From assembly GCA_030614915.1 (NCBI GenBank), contig JAUXAG010000007.1, positions 62,001 to 126,000 of the forward strand: a DNA stretch of 64,000 nucleotides, read 5' to 3'. Under the pieces are notes generated by a model. The model worked only from the letters and a program-made list of their open reading frames with translations. It was not told where the DNA came from and searched no databases. The first letter of the stretch is position 1; every line of letters starts with the position of its first letter. This stretch comes from Actinomycetes bacterium (GTDB lineage: Bacteria; Planctomycetota; Phycisphaerae; JAACET01). Below, in pieces: positions 32,912 through 42,700 of this stretch. Position numbers and translations under genes: made by a program.

Positions 32912-33271
32912 ATGCCTCGTGCCAGATCCGGTGCTGCCAGGCATCGAGCTAAAAAGAGACTCCTTCGAGCGGCTAAGGGCTATCGGGGTTCTCATTCGAA
33001 GCTTCTCCGCTCAGCGAGGCTGACGCTTCAGCGAGCCCAGGCGATGAGCTATGTTGGTCGCAAGCTGAAGAAGCGTGATTTTCGCTCGCTGTGGATCAGC
33101 CGACTTTCGGCGGCGTGTCGAGCAAGGGGGCTGCGTTACAGCCAGGTGGTCAAGGCCCTGCTGGAGGCGAACATCAGTTTGAACCGCAAGATGCTCTCGG
33201 AATTGGCGATTTCGGACCCGGCGGCCTTCGACGAGGTACTGGCCAAGGCCGGGCTGAGTGTCAACGGCTGA
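32912..33271 (+). CDS. rplT: 50S ribosomal protein L20
   Basis: The 119-residue basic protein matches L20 throughout: MPRARSGAARHRAKKRLLRAAKGYRGSH-type start, YVGRKLKKRDFRSLWI-RLSAACR, the SQVVKALLEANISLNRKMLSELA helix. L20 binds 23S rRNA early in assembly. The usual neighbours infC and rpmI are not upstream; a terminator separates it from an unrelated gene, and it is followed by the convergent purM. Confidence 0.97.
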   Translation: MPRARSGAARHRAKKRLLRAAKGYRGSHSKLLRSARLTLQRAQAMSYVGRKLKKRDFRSLWISRLSAACRARGLRYSQVVKALLEANISLNRKMLSELAISDPAAFDEVLAKAGLSVNG

Positions 33272-33287
33272 TGGGCCTCGGGGGCGG

Positions 33288-34349
33288 CTATTCTATTATC
33301 ACTTTGTTGGGGCCGGGGCGGATTCGGCCGATCAAGTAAGCCCCCTGCTTGAGTCGCTTGAACTGGCGGAGAATCGACTGGGCAAAGGTCGGTCTAACCA
33401 CGAGCACAAAACCGATTCCCATATTGAAAACACGGTACATCTCTTGCTCGGCTACCGGTCCCCATTTGGCCAAGAGGTCGAAGATGGGCGGGGTTGGCCA
33501 GGAGTCTTTCTTGATTATGGCCTGGCAGGATTTGGGCAGGACGCGAGGGAGATTGCCGGCCAATCCGCCGCCGGTGATGTGGGCCATGGCCCGGACGACT
33601 CGCTTTACGCGATAGTGGCCCAGGACGCTGCGGACTGTCTTGACGTAGATTCGCGTCGGTTCGAGCAGCTCCTCGCCGAGCGTTCGTCCCAGAGTGGGAA
33701 TGTGGCGGGAGAGGTCCCTTTTGCCTTTGGCGATGATTTTGCGGACCAGGGAATAGCCGTTGGAGTGCAGGCCGGACGAGGCCAGGCCGATTAGGCAATC
33801 GCCGGGCTCGACGTCTTTTCCGCTGATGAGTCTCTTGCGATCGACTATGCCGACGGCAAAGCCGGCTACGTCGAGATCGCCGGAGGCGTAGAGGTCGGGC
33901 ATCTCGGCGGTTTCGCCACCGAGCAGGGCGGCCCCGGCCTGTTGACAGCCCAGACAAATACCTTCCATGAGGCTGAGGATTGTCTTGGAATCGACCTTGC
34001 TGACGGACAGGCAATCCAGGAAGAAGAGTGGCTCAGCCCCCTGGACGAGCAGGTCGTTGACACTCATGGCCACCAGGTCGATGCCGATGGTGTCGAGTTT
34101 TTTTATTTGGAGGGCCAGCTTGAGCTTTGAGCCGGCGGTATCCGTGCAGGCCAGGAGGATGGGGTGGCGGTAATTGCGTTTGAATAGCCGCTCATCGTAG
34201 TCCAGGCGAAATAGGCCGGCAAAGCCCATTTCGTTTTTGACGACTCGTGGCCCGAACGTGCTACGAGCCAATCGGCCGATACCGGCAGCCACAGCATCCC
34301 CCGCTTCGATATCCACACCGGAGTCTTTATAGGTTAGTGTCTTAGCCAC
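33288..34349 (-). CDS. purM: Phosphoribosylformylglycinamidine cyclo-ligase (AIR synthetase)
   Basis: PurM cyclises FGAM to AIR with ATP in purine synthesis. The N-terminus YKDSGVDIEAGD, the GFAGLF region, TDTAGSKLKLALQI, VNDLLVQGAEPLFFLD, GGETAEMPDLY, GLASSGLHSNGYSLVR and HITGGGLAGNLPRVLP are all canonical. Length 353 is normal. It is convergent with rplT, separated by 16 bases. Confidence 0.95.
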   Translation of the reverse strand: MAKTLTYKDSGVDIEAGDAVAAGIGRLARSTFGPRVVKNEMGFAGLFRLDYDERLFKRNYRHPILLACTDTAGSKLKLALQIKKLDTIGIDLVAMSVNDLLVQGAEPLFFLDCLSVSKVDSKTILSLMEGICLGCQQAGAALLGGETAEMPDLYASGDLDVAGFAVGIVDRKRLISGKDVEPGDCLIGLASSGLHSNGYSLVRKIIAKGKRDLSRHIPTLGRTLGEELLEPTRIYVKTVRSVLGHYRVKRVVRAMAHITGGGLAGNLPRVLPKSCQAIIKKDSWPTPPIFDLLAKWGPVAEQEMYRVFNMGIGFVLVVRPTFAQSILRQFKRLKQGAYLIGRIRPGPNKVIIE

Positions 34350-34399
34350 TTTGAATTTTCCAAATTAGTTACACTCTCACAAAGTACGCTTATAAGCGC

Positions 34400-34897
34400 C
34401 TAAAATAGGATCTGGTTAAATATGCCCAAGAACAGACCAAATAGCAAAGAATAGGTACCGACCGCCATGAGAAATCGAAAGAACACTTCGTTCAGCTGTT
34501 CTGGCAAGCTATCGCCCGCCATAGTCTGAATGCTCCAACCCACTTTCGCTAGCACAGCCCAGAGTAATACCACGGCGGATAAGACATAAGTCCAAGGGGT
34601 AATGTAGATGGAAAGAGGTTTGGAGTAACAGAGTAGAAGAAGTGAGCTAAGTCCAGCTGCCACGGCTATTATTATAACTAGGCGAAGCGAGGCGCCTATC
34701 GAATGGCGTATTTCCTTGGTAAGCGCACGTTGTACGCTTTGAAACTCCTTAATTTTGTCCGGAGGGAGGACACCATTGGGGTATCGCTCAGCGAACTGTT
34801 TGTTTCTCTCAAACTCAGATTTTATAGAATGTTCAGTAGCTTCTTTTACGAAACGATCGCGAACAAATAACAGCTTCATCAACTGGAATAGCTTCAT
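34400..34897 (-). CDS. Membrane protein, 165 aa
   Basis: ATG 34897 follows AAAAGGAGCG; a longer frame from 34981 overlaps the methyltransferase end and lacks a ribosome-binding site. The first 70 residues are basic and helical, then three hydrophobic segments follow (about 70-90, 103-121 and 138-160). No family was recognised. It lies directly after the methyltransferase-nuclease gene and may be co-transcribed with it. Confidence 0.5.
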   Translation of the reverse strand: MKLFQLMKLLFVRDRFVKEATEHSIKSEFERNKQFAERYPNGVLPPDKIKEFQSVQRALTKEIRHSIGASLRLVIIIAVAAGLSSLLLLCYSKPLSIYITPWTYVLSAVVLLWAVLAKVGWSIQTMAGDSLPEQLNEVFFRFLMAVGTYSLLFGLFLGIFNQILF

Positions 34898-34967
34898 CAG
34901 AAACGCTCCTTTTGCGCGCTTAACCAATCCAGCCAGGCATTGCTTTTCTCCATGATTAACCGATCTG

Positions 34968-36596
34968 TCAATCTTGCTCATGTCCCGGAAGGAGTGATGC
35001 TTGGTTTTGTTTTTTGCCTTTAGCCTTTGGAGCCTTCTTAAAAGTCCTGTTCACTTGGCTAAGAGGCGGACAATCTATTTTTTTGCCCTTGAGCAGTTGT
35101 TCTATAGTCAAGATTTGCAGTGCCGGATGCGAGCCCCATGGCGATTTGTAAAATTCCGCACTTGCAGCCTCGGTTCGCATAGGTTTTGTAGGCCTTTCCA
35201 TGGAAATAAGCACACCGATCTGGGCCTTTTCTCGATCGAGAACCCCTCGCAAATCTCGCAAGTCTGCCACTGACACATGCCCGGATTTTACTGAAAAGAG
35301 AATCTGTTTGGTCTTAGTCTTTTTGCCCTCGGGTTCGTCATGGAAGTACAGTCGCCCATCTATCCCTTTGTCTGCCCCCTTCTTTTGTTCTGTGGGCCTT
35401 GCCCCAACTAACCCTAGCGCCCACCACTGGAACTGATAATGATCGTCGGCAGCTAACTCCTTGGCTCCTGCCAAGTCCACAGGCTCACCAATTACCTCAT
35501 ACTCGGCATCCTCGCCAAACATATCCTTGAGCCTGTGCTTCATCAGGGCAACAGCCAGATGGGTAATATCAATGCCAATCCAACGGCGCTTGAGACGTTG
35601 AGCTACAGCTATCGTCGTCCCGCACCCGCAGAAAGGGTCTAGAACCGTGTCGCCATCATTGCTGCTGGCTTTGATAATGCGTTCAAGAAGGGCCTCGGGC
35701 TTCTGGGTGGGGTAGCCGAGCTTCTCTTGATGCCATGATCGCAGTGATTCGACATCAGTCCATACATCCTGTACGGGGAGGCCTTTCGATTCGTCAAGGT
35801 AGCGCTTGAGTCGAGGAATACCGTTCTTCGTATAATAGATGCGCCCCTCGCGTTCCAGCCGTTCCATAGTGCTCTGGGGGCAGCGCCACACACGCCGGAC
35901 CCCTTTCCACTCGTAGTCGTAGCCACCCCCTGTAAGGCCAGCTGCCCCCAAGTCCGCGGACATGAAGCGGCGTCCATCGCCATCTTCGTATCTGTAGTAT
36001 TGTTCAACGTAACCCGGGTCATAGGGTTGGTAGGTGTCGTTCCAGCTGGGGTCTTCGGTGCGCGTGCAATAGAGAAGAACATCGTGAACCCGCCCGTACC
36101 GCTTGGCGTCACTGTGCCCGCTTGTACGCTTCCAGATTATCTCGTTGCGAAAGTTCACGGGCCCGAAGATAGCGTCCATTAGCATCTTCAGATAGTGGCT
36201 TGCCGTCGGATCGCAATGGAGATAGATACTCCCTGTTCCCTTGAGAACCCTCCATAACTCGATCAGTCGTGGGGCCATCATAGCCAAATAGGCCATCATG
36301 TCGCTTTGACCAAGGAAGGTCCGAAACGCTTGCATGGCTTGGGAGACAGTATGATTGGGGCCTTCGACAACCTTCTCATAGGCTTTGGCTGCTTCCTGGT
36401 CCCAATGCCAAGTGTCTCCAAAAGCCTTGATCTGAGCGGCTGACTGAGTTCCGTTATGTTCGGCAAAAAGAACGTTGTAACTAGCGTTCGAGTTAAATGG
36501 AGGGTCTAGATAGATCAAATCAACAGATTCGTCGGGAATGTACCTTCGGAGGATGTCCAGATTATCGCCATAGTAGAGTTGGTTTGGTGCAGGCAT
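34968..36596 (-). CDS. DNA methyltransferase fused to Mrr-like nuclease domain
   Basis: ATG 36596 sits just after the hypB stop with GGGGA upstream (a TTG at 36638 is less likely). The methyltransferase domain has motif IV first (LIYLDPPFNS, about 31-38 from this start), then the motif I element VLDPFCGCGTT and an RWIGIDI strand, i.e. beta-class adenine or cytosine-N4 methylation. The last 150 residues contain a restriction-endonuclease-like fold with GADKGIDG (Asp) and ILFSVKSG (Lys), followed by GVLDREKAQIGVLISME, as in Mrr-type cleavage domains. The protein is a plausible single-chain restriction-modification enzyme. Its place behind hypAB is unusual. Confidence 0.85.
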   Translation of the reverse strand: MPAPNQLYYGDNLDILRRYIPDESVDLIYLDPPFNSNASYNVLFAEHNGTQSAAQIKAFGDTWHWDQEAAKAYEKVVEGPNHTVSQAMQAFRTFLGQSDMMAYLAMMAPRLIELWRVLKGTGSIYLHCDPTASHYLKMLMDAIFGPVNFRNEIIWKRTSGHSDAKRYGRVHDVLLYCTRTEDPSWNDTYQPYDPGYVEQYYRYEDGDGRRFMSADLGAAGLTGGGYDYEWKGVRRVWRCPQSTMERLEREGRIYYTKNGIPRLKRYLDESKGLPVQDVWTDVESLRSWHQEKLGYPTQKPEALLERIIKASSNDGDTVLDPFCGCGTTIAVAQRLKRRWIGIDITHLAVALMKHRLKDMFGEDAEYEVIGEPVDLAGAKELAADDHYQFQWWALGLVGARPTEQKKGADKGIDGRLYFHDEPEGKKTKTKQILFSVKSGHVSVADLRDLRGVLDREKAQIGVLISMERPTKPMRTEAASAEFYKSPWGSHPALQILTIEQLLKGKKIDCPPLSQVNRTFKKAPKAKGKKQNQASLLPGHEQD

Positions 36597-36598
36597 TT

Positions 36599-37267
36599 CT
36601 ATTTCCCCAAAAGATTCGTTCTTTGCTGATTCAGCCAATCTAACCAGGCGTCGGTACCCTGGCCGGTCTTGCAGGAGATTTCGAAGCGGGCGGCCTTGGG
36701 GGCGACCTGCTTGACGAATTGCCAGAAGGCGTCTTTATCAAAATCCAGGACGTCGAGCAAGTCAATCTTATTGAGCAAAACGCAGTCGGCCTTGTAAAAC
36801 ATCCTGGGATACTTGGCCGGTTTGTCGAAACCCTCGGGGACACTGCAAAGGACGATGCGGCAGTGCTCGCCCAGCGGAAAGCCGGCTGGACAGACGAGAT
36901 TGCCGACGTTCTCAATGACCAGCAGATCAAAATCGTCGAGGTTGACCTTACTGTCGGCCAGGGCCCGCTCGACCATCAAGGCGTCAAGATGACAGGCCTG
37001 GTTGGTGTTTATCTGCAGGGCCTTTAGGCCGACGGCTCGGACCCTTTTGGCGTCATTGTCGGTCTGCAAATCACCTTCTAAGACCAGCGTGCGATATCGG
37101 TTCGCTAGTTCCTTAGCTGTAACCTCCAGCAGAGCCGTTTTGCCACAGCCCGGTGAGCCCATGATGTTGATAGCCAGCAGAGAAGCCTTGTCGAAGCGGC
37201 CGCGGAGGTGCTGGGCGATGTCCTGGTGGCGTTTGAGGACCTTTTGCTGAACCTCGATCTGCTTCAT
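36599..37267 (-). CDS. hypB: HypB nickel-insertion GTPase
   Basis: HypB inserts nickel into [NiFe]-hydrogenase large subunits with HypA. Walker A is GSPGCGKT (about 37-44), then LEGDLQTDNDAKR, the NVGNLVCPAGF switch region, and the NKIDLLD guanine-recognition motif. There is no N-terminal His-rich stretch, so nickel storage is unlikely. It is translationally coupled to hypA (four-base overlap). No hydrogenase structural gene is in the window; HypAB can also serve urease. Confidence 0.95.
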   Translation of the reverse strand: MKQIEVQQKVLKRHQDIAQHLRGRFDKASLLAINIMGSPGCGKTALLEVTAKELANRYRTLVLEGDLQTDNDAKRVRAVGLKALQINTNQACHLDALMVERALADSKVNLDDFDLLVIENVGNLVCPAGFPLGEHCRIVLCSVPEGFDKPAKYPRMFYKADCVLLNKIDLLDVLDFDKDAFWQFVKQVAPKAARFEISCKTGQGTDAWLDWLNQQRTNLLGK

Positions 37268-37605
37268 TCGACTTCAATCCTTTCTAAGATTACGTCTTGG
37301 CCGTTGATGATATCCAGCTCGGTGGCCTGGCAGTCGGGGCAGAGGAGGGTGAAGGTTTCGAGCTGGCCCTGCCAGTTGCAAGCGGTGCACTTGAAGACGG
37401 CGGGGCTGTCACGGAAGCGCAAGTGCACGTCGGTGTGGCCTTGGCCGACTAAGAGGCTCTCGAGGGCGAATCGCAGAGAGTGCTCCTCGATGCCGCTGAG
37501 CTTGCCGACAGTCAATTCCAGGGCTATGAGCTTGCAGGGGGCCAACTGGCTCAGCTTGTCGCCAAGAACGTTGATGATGCCGGTGGCCACGGACATTTCG
37601 TGCAT
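37264..37605 (-). CDS. hypA: HypA nickel metallochaperone
   Basis: The MHEMSVATGI N-terminus carries the nickel-ligating His2, followed by the ELTVGKLSGIEEHSLRFAL core. The zinc site has Cys pairs CTAC and CPDC (about 73-76 and 89-92). Length 113 is normal. It precedes hypB with a four-base overlap. Pyruvate kinase lies 60 bases upstream. Confidence 0.95.
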   Translation of the reverse strand: MHEMSVATGIINVLGDKLSQLAPCKLIALELTVGKLSGIEEHSLRFALESLLVGQGHTDVHLRFRDSPAVFKCTACNWQGQLETFTLLCPDCQATELDIINGQDVILERIEVE

Positions 37606-37663
37606 GGGTTGGCCCTTGGGGTCATTCCTGTTGAGCTAGTATAGCCGCTGGGAGCGCTGTTGG

Positions 37664-39097
37664 CTATGGTGATTTGGTGTAGCCGAGGCAGTGGAGGTGG
37701 ATAGTGTCGGTGGTGGTGGGAGTGCCGAGAGGGTGGCCGGTAACCACGACGATAGTCTCGCCGGTCTTGGCCCAGCCGTTCTGGGGGGCAAGTTTATCAA
37801 TGACCGACAGTAGCTCCTTGGAGCTGGGGGGTAAATCCATGAGGTAAGGGATTACGCCGTATTGCAGGGCCATGCGGCGGCAGACGGCAGGGTTGGAACT
37901 GAGGGCGATGATGGGCACGCCGATGCGGGTCTTGCTGATCAGGCCGGCGGTGCCTCCGCTTTCGCTCCAGACCACTACGAGACTGCAGCGGGCCTGTTGG
38001 GCGATTCGATGGACGCCGTGGGCCAAGGCTGCCTGGGAACGAGGCAGCAGGTCGAGGTCGAGCCCGGGCGCGGCCGATGGATGCTTGTCCTGGAATTCCT
38101 CGCTGACGCGGGCGATGTTCTCGATGGTTCGCACAGCAGCAGCGGGGTTGGCCCCGATGGCAGTTTCGCCGGAAAGCATGACGGCGTCGGCCTGGTCGAA
38201 GATGGCGTTGGCTACGTCGGAGACCTCGGCCCGAGTGGGGGTCTGGGCGGAAATCATGCTGGCTAACATCTGGGTGGCGACGATGACGGGTTTGCCGGCT
38301 GACTGGCAGCGGCGGATGATGTCCTTCTGGACGAGGGGCACGCGGGCCAATTCAATTTCTGCGCCCAGATCGCCGCGAGCAACCAGGACGGCGTCGGCAA
38401 CGGCGATGATGGCGTCGAGGTCATCCAGGGCCTGGGGCTTTTCGATCTTGGCGATGAGTTTGATGTCCGAGCCGGCGGCGCGGAGCCTGTCACGGGCCCC
38501 GACAATGTCGTCGGCGCTGCGAACGAAGCTAAGGGCCAGGTAGTCCAATTCATTTTTCACGGCCCAGTCGAGGTCCTCAAGGTCCTTGGGGGTGAGCGAA
38601 GGTGCGGCGATGTCGGTATCGGGCAGGTTGACGCCCTGGCCGCTCTTGAGAAGCCCGGTGGATTTGCTCAGGCAGCGAAAAGCCCCGGCCGACTTGGAGG
38701 TAACCACCGTGGCGATCTTGCCGTCATTTATGAGCAAACGATCTCCGGGGCGGATGCTGTCAATCAGATCCGGATAAGTTGTAGCGAAGACGTTTGGATC
38801 GTTGGCCTCGGCCTGGGCAGCGAAGATAAGCTCCTGGTCCGGCTGGAGCGGTCGGGGTTGGCCGGGGAAGGGAGCGAGGCGGATCTTGGGCCCGCACAAA
38901 TCACCCATCAGGGCATGGGAGGCTGGGTGAGATTCGGCGGCCGTTCTGACGGCCTGGAGAAAACCCAGGTGCTGGCTGTGATCTCCGTGGGAGAAATTGA
39001 TCCGCAGGACGTCGGCGCCGCTGGAGATAAGTTCGGCGACAGCCTGGACGGAATCACAGGCCGGTCCGACAGTAACCACTATCTTGGTCTTTATCAC
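37664..39097 (-). CDS. pyk: Pyruvate kinase
   Basis: Catalyses phosphoenolpyruvate plus ADP to pyruvate plus ATP. Canonical parts are the N-terminal [12 protein letters not shown] and LRINFSHG, the LGDLCGPK-like [68 protein letters not shown]. The C-terminal allosteric domain is present (477 residues in total). It follows the coiled-coil lipoprotein gene and precedes hypA by 60 bases. Confidence 0.97.
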   Translation of the reverse strand: [477 protein letters not shown]

Positions 39098-39129
39098 CGG
39101 GACCGGAATCCTTGCAGAGCAAAAGACTA

Positions 39130-39633
39130 CTACTGGGGGACTTTGGACGGCTGGTCCCCTGGGCTGCCCTGGAGGCCTGGTTGGGCCTCGGCTGCGGCGG
39201 CCTCGTCCAATCGGTCCTGGAGGTCCTTAACCGTATCCCGCAGAGTAGAGATAGTGCCTTTCAACTCGATGATGGTGGCGTTGAGCCGTTTCTTTTCTTC
39301 AATAAGGGCCAGGCTATTTCCAGCGGTCTTTGAGAGATCATCTGAAGCGATCTTATAGTTTCGGCGGAGATCTTCGAGGTCCTTTTGCTTGAGCGTCAGT
39401 TGTGTTCGGGTCTCGGATAATTGCTGCTGGAGCTGGCGCTTGTGAGCCTCAAGGCGGCTAACGACCGTACGATGGTCTTTCCTGGCATCGTAGAGCAAGC
39501 GTTCCTGGGTTTGGAGGGTTTGCCTTAGTTCGCGGTGCTGGGCCTTGAGGTCTTCATGCTGCTTCGCGGGGACGCAGGCGCTTAGAGCTCCAGCCAAGAG
39601 GATGGCCCAAATAAAAGCAGGGATATGTTTCAT
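39130..39633 (-). CDS. Coiled-coil lipoprotein, 167 aa
   Basis: ATG 39633 has GGAGG upstream, whereas the first frame codon at 39678 does not. The signal peptide ends in the lipobox LSAC (about residues 17-20 from this start), so the protein is a lipoprotein. The rest is a long heptad-repeat coiled coil (about 25-145), with a Pro/Gln tail. It lies downstream of the secretin, and may be a pilotin- or stalk-like accessory of the envelope machine. No family is certain. Confidence 0.65.
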   Translation of the reverse strand: MKHIPAFIWAILLAGALSACVPAKQHEDLKAQHRELRQTLQTQERLLYDARKDHRTVVSRLEAHKRQLQQQLSETRTQLTLKQKDLEDLRRNYKIASDDLSKTAGNSLALIEEKKRLNATIIELKGTISTLRDTVKDLQDRLDEAAAAEAQPGLQGSPGDQPSKVPQ

Positions 39634-39778
39634 GCCAATCCTCCAGGGCAATAGTATATGGACCTGAGCACTCAACAATAGCAGCCTGGAAAGCTCAGTT
39701 GAGCTTGTCCGCTGCAGGTTGGAGGACGCCGACCAAATAAAGCCCTAGGCTGCCCAGCGGCGAGCAGAGAATCTCCTG

Positions 39779-42700
39779 CTAGCGTTCACCGAGCGCGGGA
39801 TGGGTCAGGCCCTGTTCCTCCTTCAGGTCGATAATCCTGGGGCGCAAGAGAATTACCAGCACAGATTTGTCGTCTACACGCGATGTATTGGTGAAGAAGC
39901 GTTTGATCCAGGGAATCTTGTTGAGGATGGGGACGCCTGCCTCTTTCTTTTCTTCGGACTTTCGTCTGAGCCCGCCGATGAGCAAGGCCCCGCCATCAGG
40001 CACGGAGACCTGGGTGGAAATAGTGGTGGTGTCGATCAGGGGTAGTTGCGTCAAGAACACTGGCCAGTTAGGATCGTTCTGGGGGATGGGCCAAGTGAAC
40101 AGCTCCCAGAGGAAAGGCAGATCGAAGAGATCGTAAAGAATTATCTCTATATCGAGGCGGACAAACCTGCGGTCGGGGCTGACCACGCCTCCTACATTCA
40201 AGGTCGGTCCGCTTGGAATCTGACCAATCACAATCGTTATGGTTCTCATAACAGTTGGAGGGTCAGTGGCAATTACTTCAACTTCGATCTGCACCTCCTC
40301 GACATAGTTAATTTCTCGTCCGACATAGATACTGGCCGAGCCGGCGTTTTCGAAAGTAACCCTCGGGGCCATCAAGGTAGTAGCCTGCCTGGAAGCCTGG
40401 GTAGCCCGGATGAAGAAATCGACTTGGAGATTATCGAGATAGGACCCGGAAAGAGCAATGGCACTAACGTCCCCGGCGAAAGTACCGAGCATCCCCGTCT
40501 CGGTGGGCGCGGTAAGGGTGTCGCTGCGCTGCTCGGCGGAGATATCACCAAAATTTCCCCGAGCGGCGAGGGTCATATCGAGATCTACGCCGATGTCTTC
40601 GAGGAAATTGTCGGTCACGTAAATGAATCGTGGCTCAACCGATATCTGTAGCGGCCTAGTATCGCGGATCAGTTCTAGCATGTCGCGAATCTTGGCGTGT
40701 ATCTCGGCGGTCTGGTAGATGAGCAGCTTAGTACCCCAGATTGAGGCGGTCCCCGGACCACCGTTCTCCTGCCAGGAGTCCGGCTCTATAGTCCTGACGT
40801 AGGTCAGGATGTTCTCGATGAGATCCGTACGCAGCTCCTCGATGTCGGCCGCGGCCAGACCAGCGCCACCACCGCCACCACCACCACCGCCCGGCCTAGT
40901 TCCTCCGCCGCCACCGGTCCCTCTGTCCTCTCCGCCGGTGGTGCTCTCACCGCCGCCGGCCTCAAAGCGTGGGCCTCCACGCCTCTCGCCGGTCTCCATC
41001 AGCAAGTCAGCGATTTCGTGGACCTTTATGCTGAGCTCGGCGGCGAGGTCCTCGGAAGTAGCAATGACGATGATGCCGTCTTCAATAACGTGGGAAACAG
41101 TAGTGCCATAATAGCCGGCCGAAGAGAGAGTGCTCAGGATGGCTTTGAGGGCTCGTTCGAGGGAGACGTTATGCAGTTGGAGGGAGATGGGTTTATCTTG
41201 CTCAATTCCAGCAGTAGTCAGCGACTGCCAGTTGGGGACTATATTGAGGCCGGATTTTGCCCGCAGATCATCAAAGACCTCGGAAAGGGGAGTCTCCTGG
41301 TAATCAAAACGAGGATGGCGGACGTCCAACATCCTGTGAGCCTCTATATTCTCGGGAGTATCCTGGGCGATCCCGGTATAGCCTCTCAAACGGCGTTTGG
41401 AAATGGCCTCCCAGTTGGGGTCCCAAGTCAGGGGCGGATCGCGATCGAAAGGGATGCTGGCATCGCGGATGTTGTCAATGGCCTTCTGGTATTCGGTCTC
41501 TGCGCTATGCTCAAGGTCCTGGGTTTTGAGCAGCCAGATCTGGTCCTGAAGCCAGCCGGCCAGCTTCCTGGCATCGGGGTTGTTGGGGTCGATGTTGAGA
41601 ACCTGAATGTAGCGGTCCAAGGCCTGCTGGTAGTTGCGCTCTTCAAGATAGGTAGTGCCCTGGGAGAAGAGTTGCTTTACTCGTTCCTCTCGTTGCTGGT
41701 CTGCTCTGGCCAAGGCCTGCTGGGCGACGACCTGGGCACGGATACGCTGGTCCTCAGTCTGTGCGACCTGGTAGGTGCGTTCTTCCTTGCCAATGTAAGC
41801 GAGCTTAGTCTGACCGGCGGTGTGCATCAAGGCCATCTGGGCAGGCGGCAAGATGGATTGGTTGGTTGCAAGTGCATCTTGGGCTTCGCGAACGACCCTG
41901 CGGGCTTCGGCGAACTTGTGCTGCCGGATGAGGTCCTCAGCGCGGTCCATAGCTATCTTGTGCTGGAAGGTAATCTGGCCGGTAATAATCCGGCGGCGTC
42001 TGACTTCCGTGCCGATAAGAGTTTGTCCAGCAGTTGGGGTGGTTACACGGCTCCGGGCCTGAGCCGGCTCGGGAGCAGTGACCACAGGCCGAAGCTGGGT
42101 GGGGGGGGGAACTTCCATAACCGGCTCAAGCTCTTCGTCCCGGGGGGCAGGTTTAATAACGATAGTAGCCTTTTTGGGGGACGGCTGGAGGAGGGGTTGC
42201 TTGGGAAGCTGGGCCCTTTTCTCGGCGATCTTCTTGAGATATTTCTGTGGTTTGCCACGATTCCAGAAACCCAGGTCAACACCAGATTCGACAACGGCTT
42301 TGAAACCTTTGTCGGCCTGGTCGAGCCGACCGGCCTTGTAATCCTCGACACTCCTGTAGAAGAGGTCCTTCATTTGGCCGGCGGACTGCTTTCGGCGGGC
42401 TTCAATCTCGGCGAGTTTAGCCTTGATTCTGCTCTTTTCAGCTGGGCTGCGAGGGGCAGAGGCCAGAGCATCTTCGAGGATTTGCCGGGCTTTGACAAAA
42501 TCGTTCTGTTTGGCGAGCCGGTCGGCTCGGACAATGCTCTGGCGGAGCGCGGCAGAGTTTTCCAGAGCACGGTCAGCCTTTGCTCTGAGATAGCTGATCC
42601 GATCTTGATCGGCTGGGCTAAGCTGGGCAGGCTTGACCTGCTCGAGAGTTTCCTTGGCAGCGATGTAGTCCCCGGCATCAATCTGCTTTGCAGCTTTATC

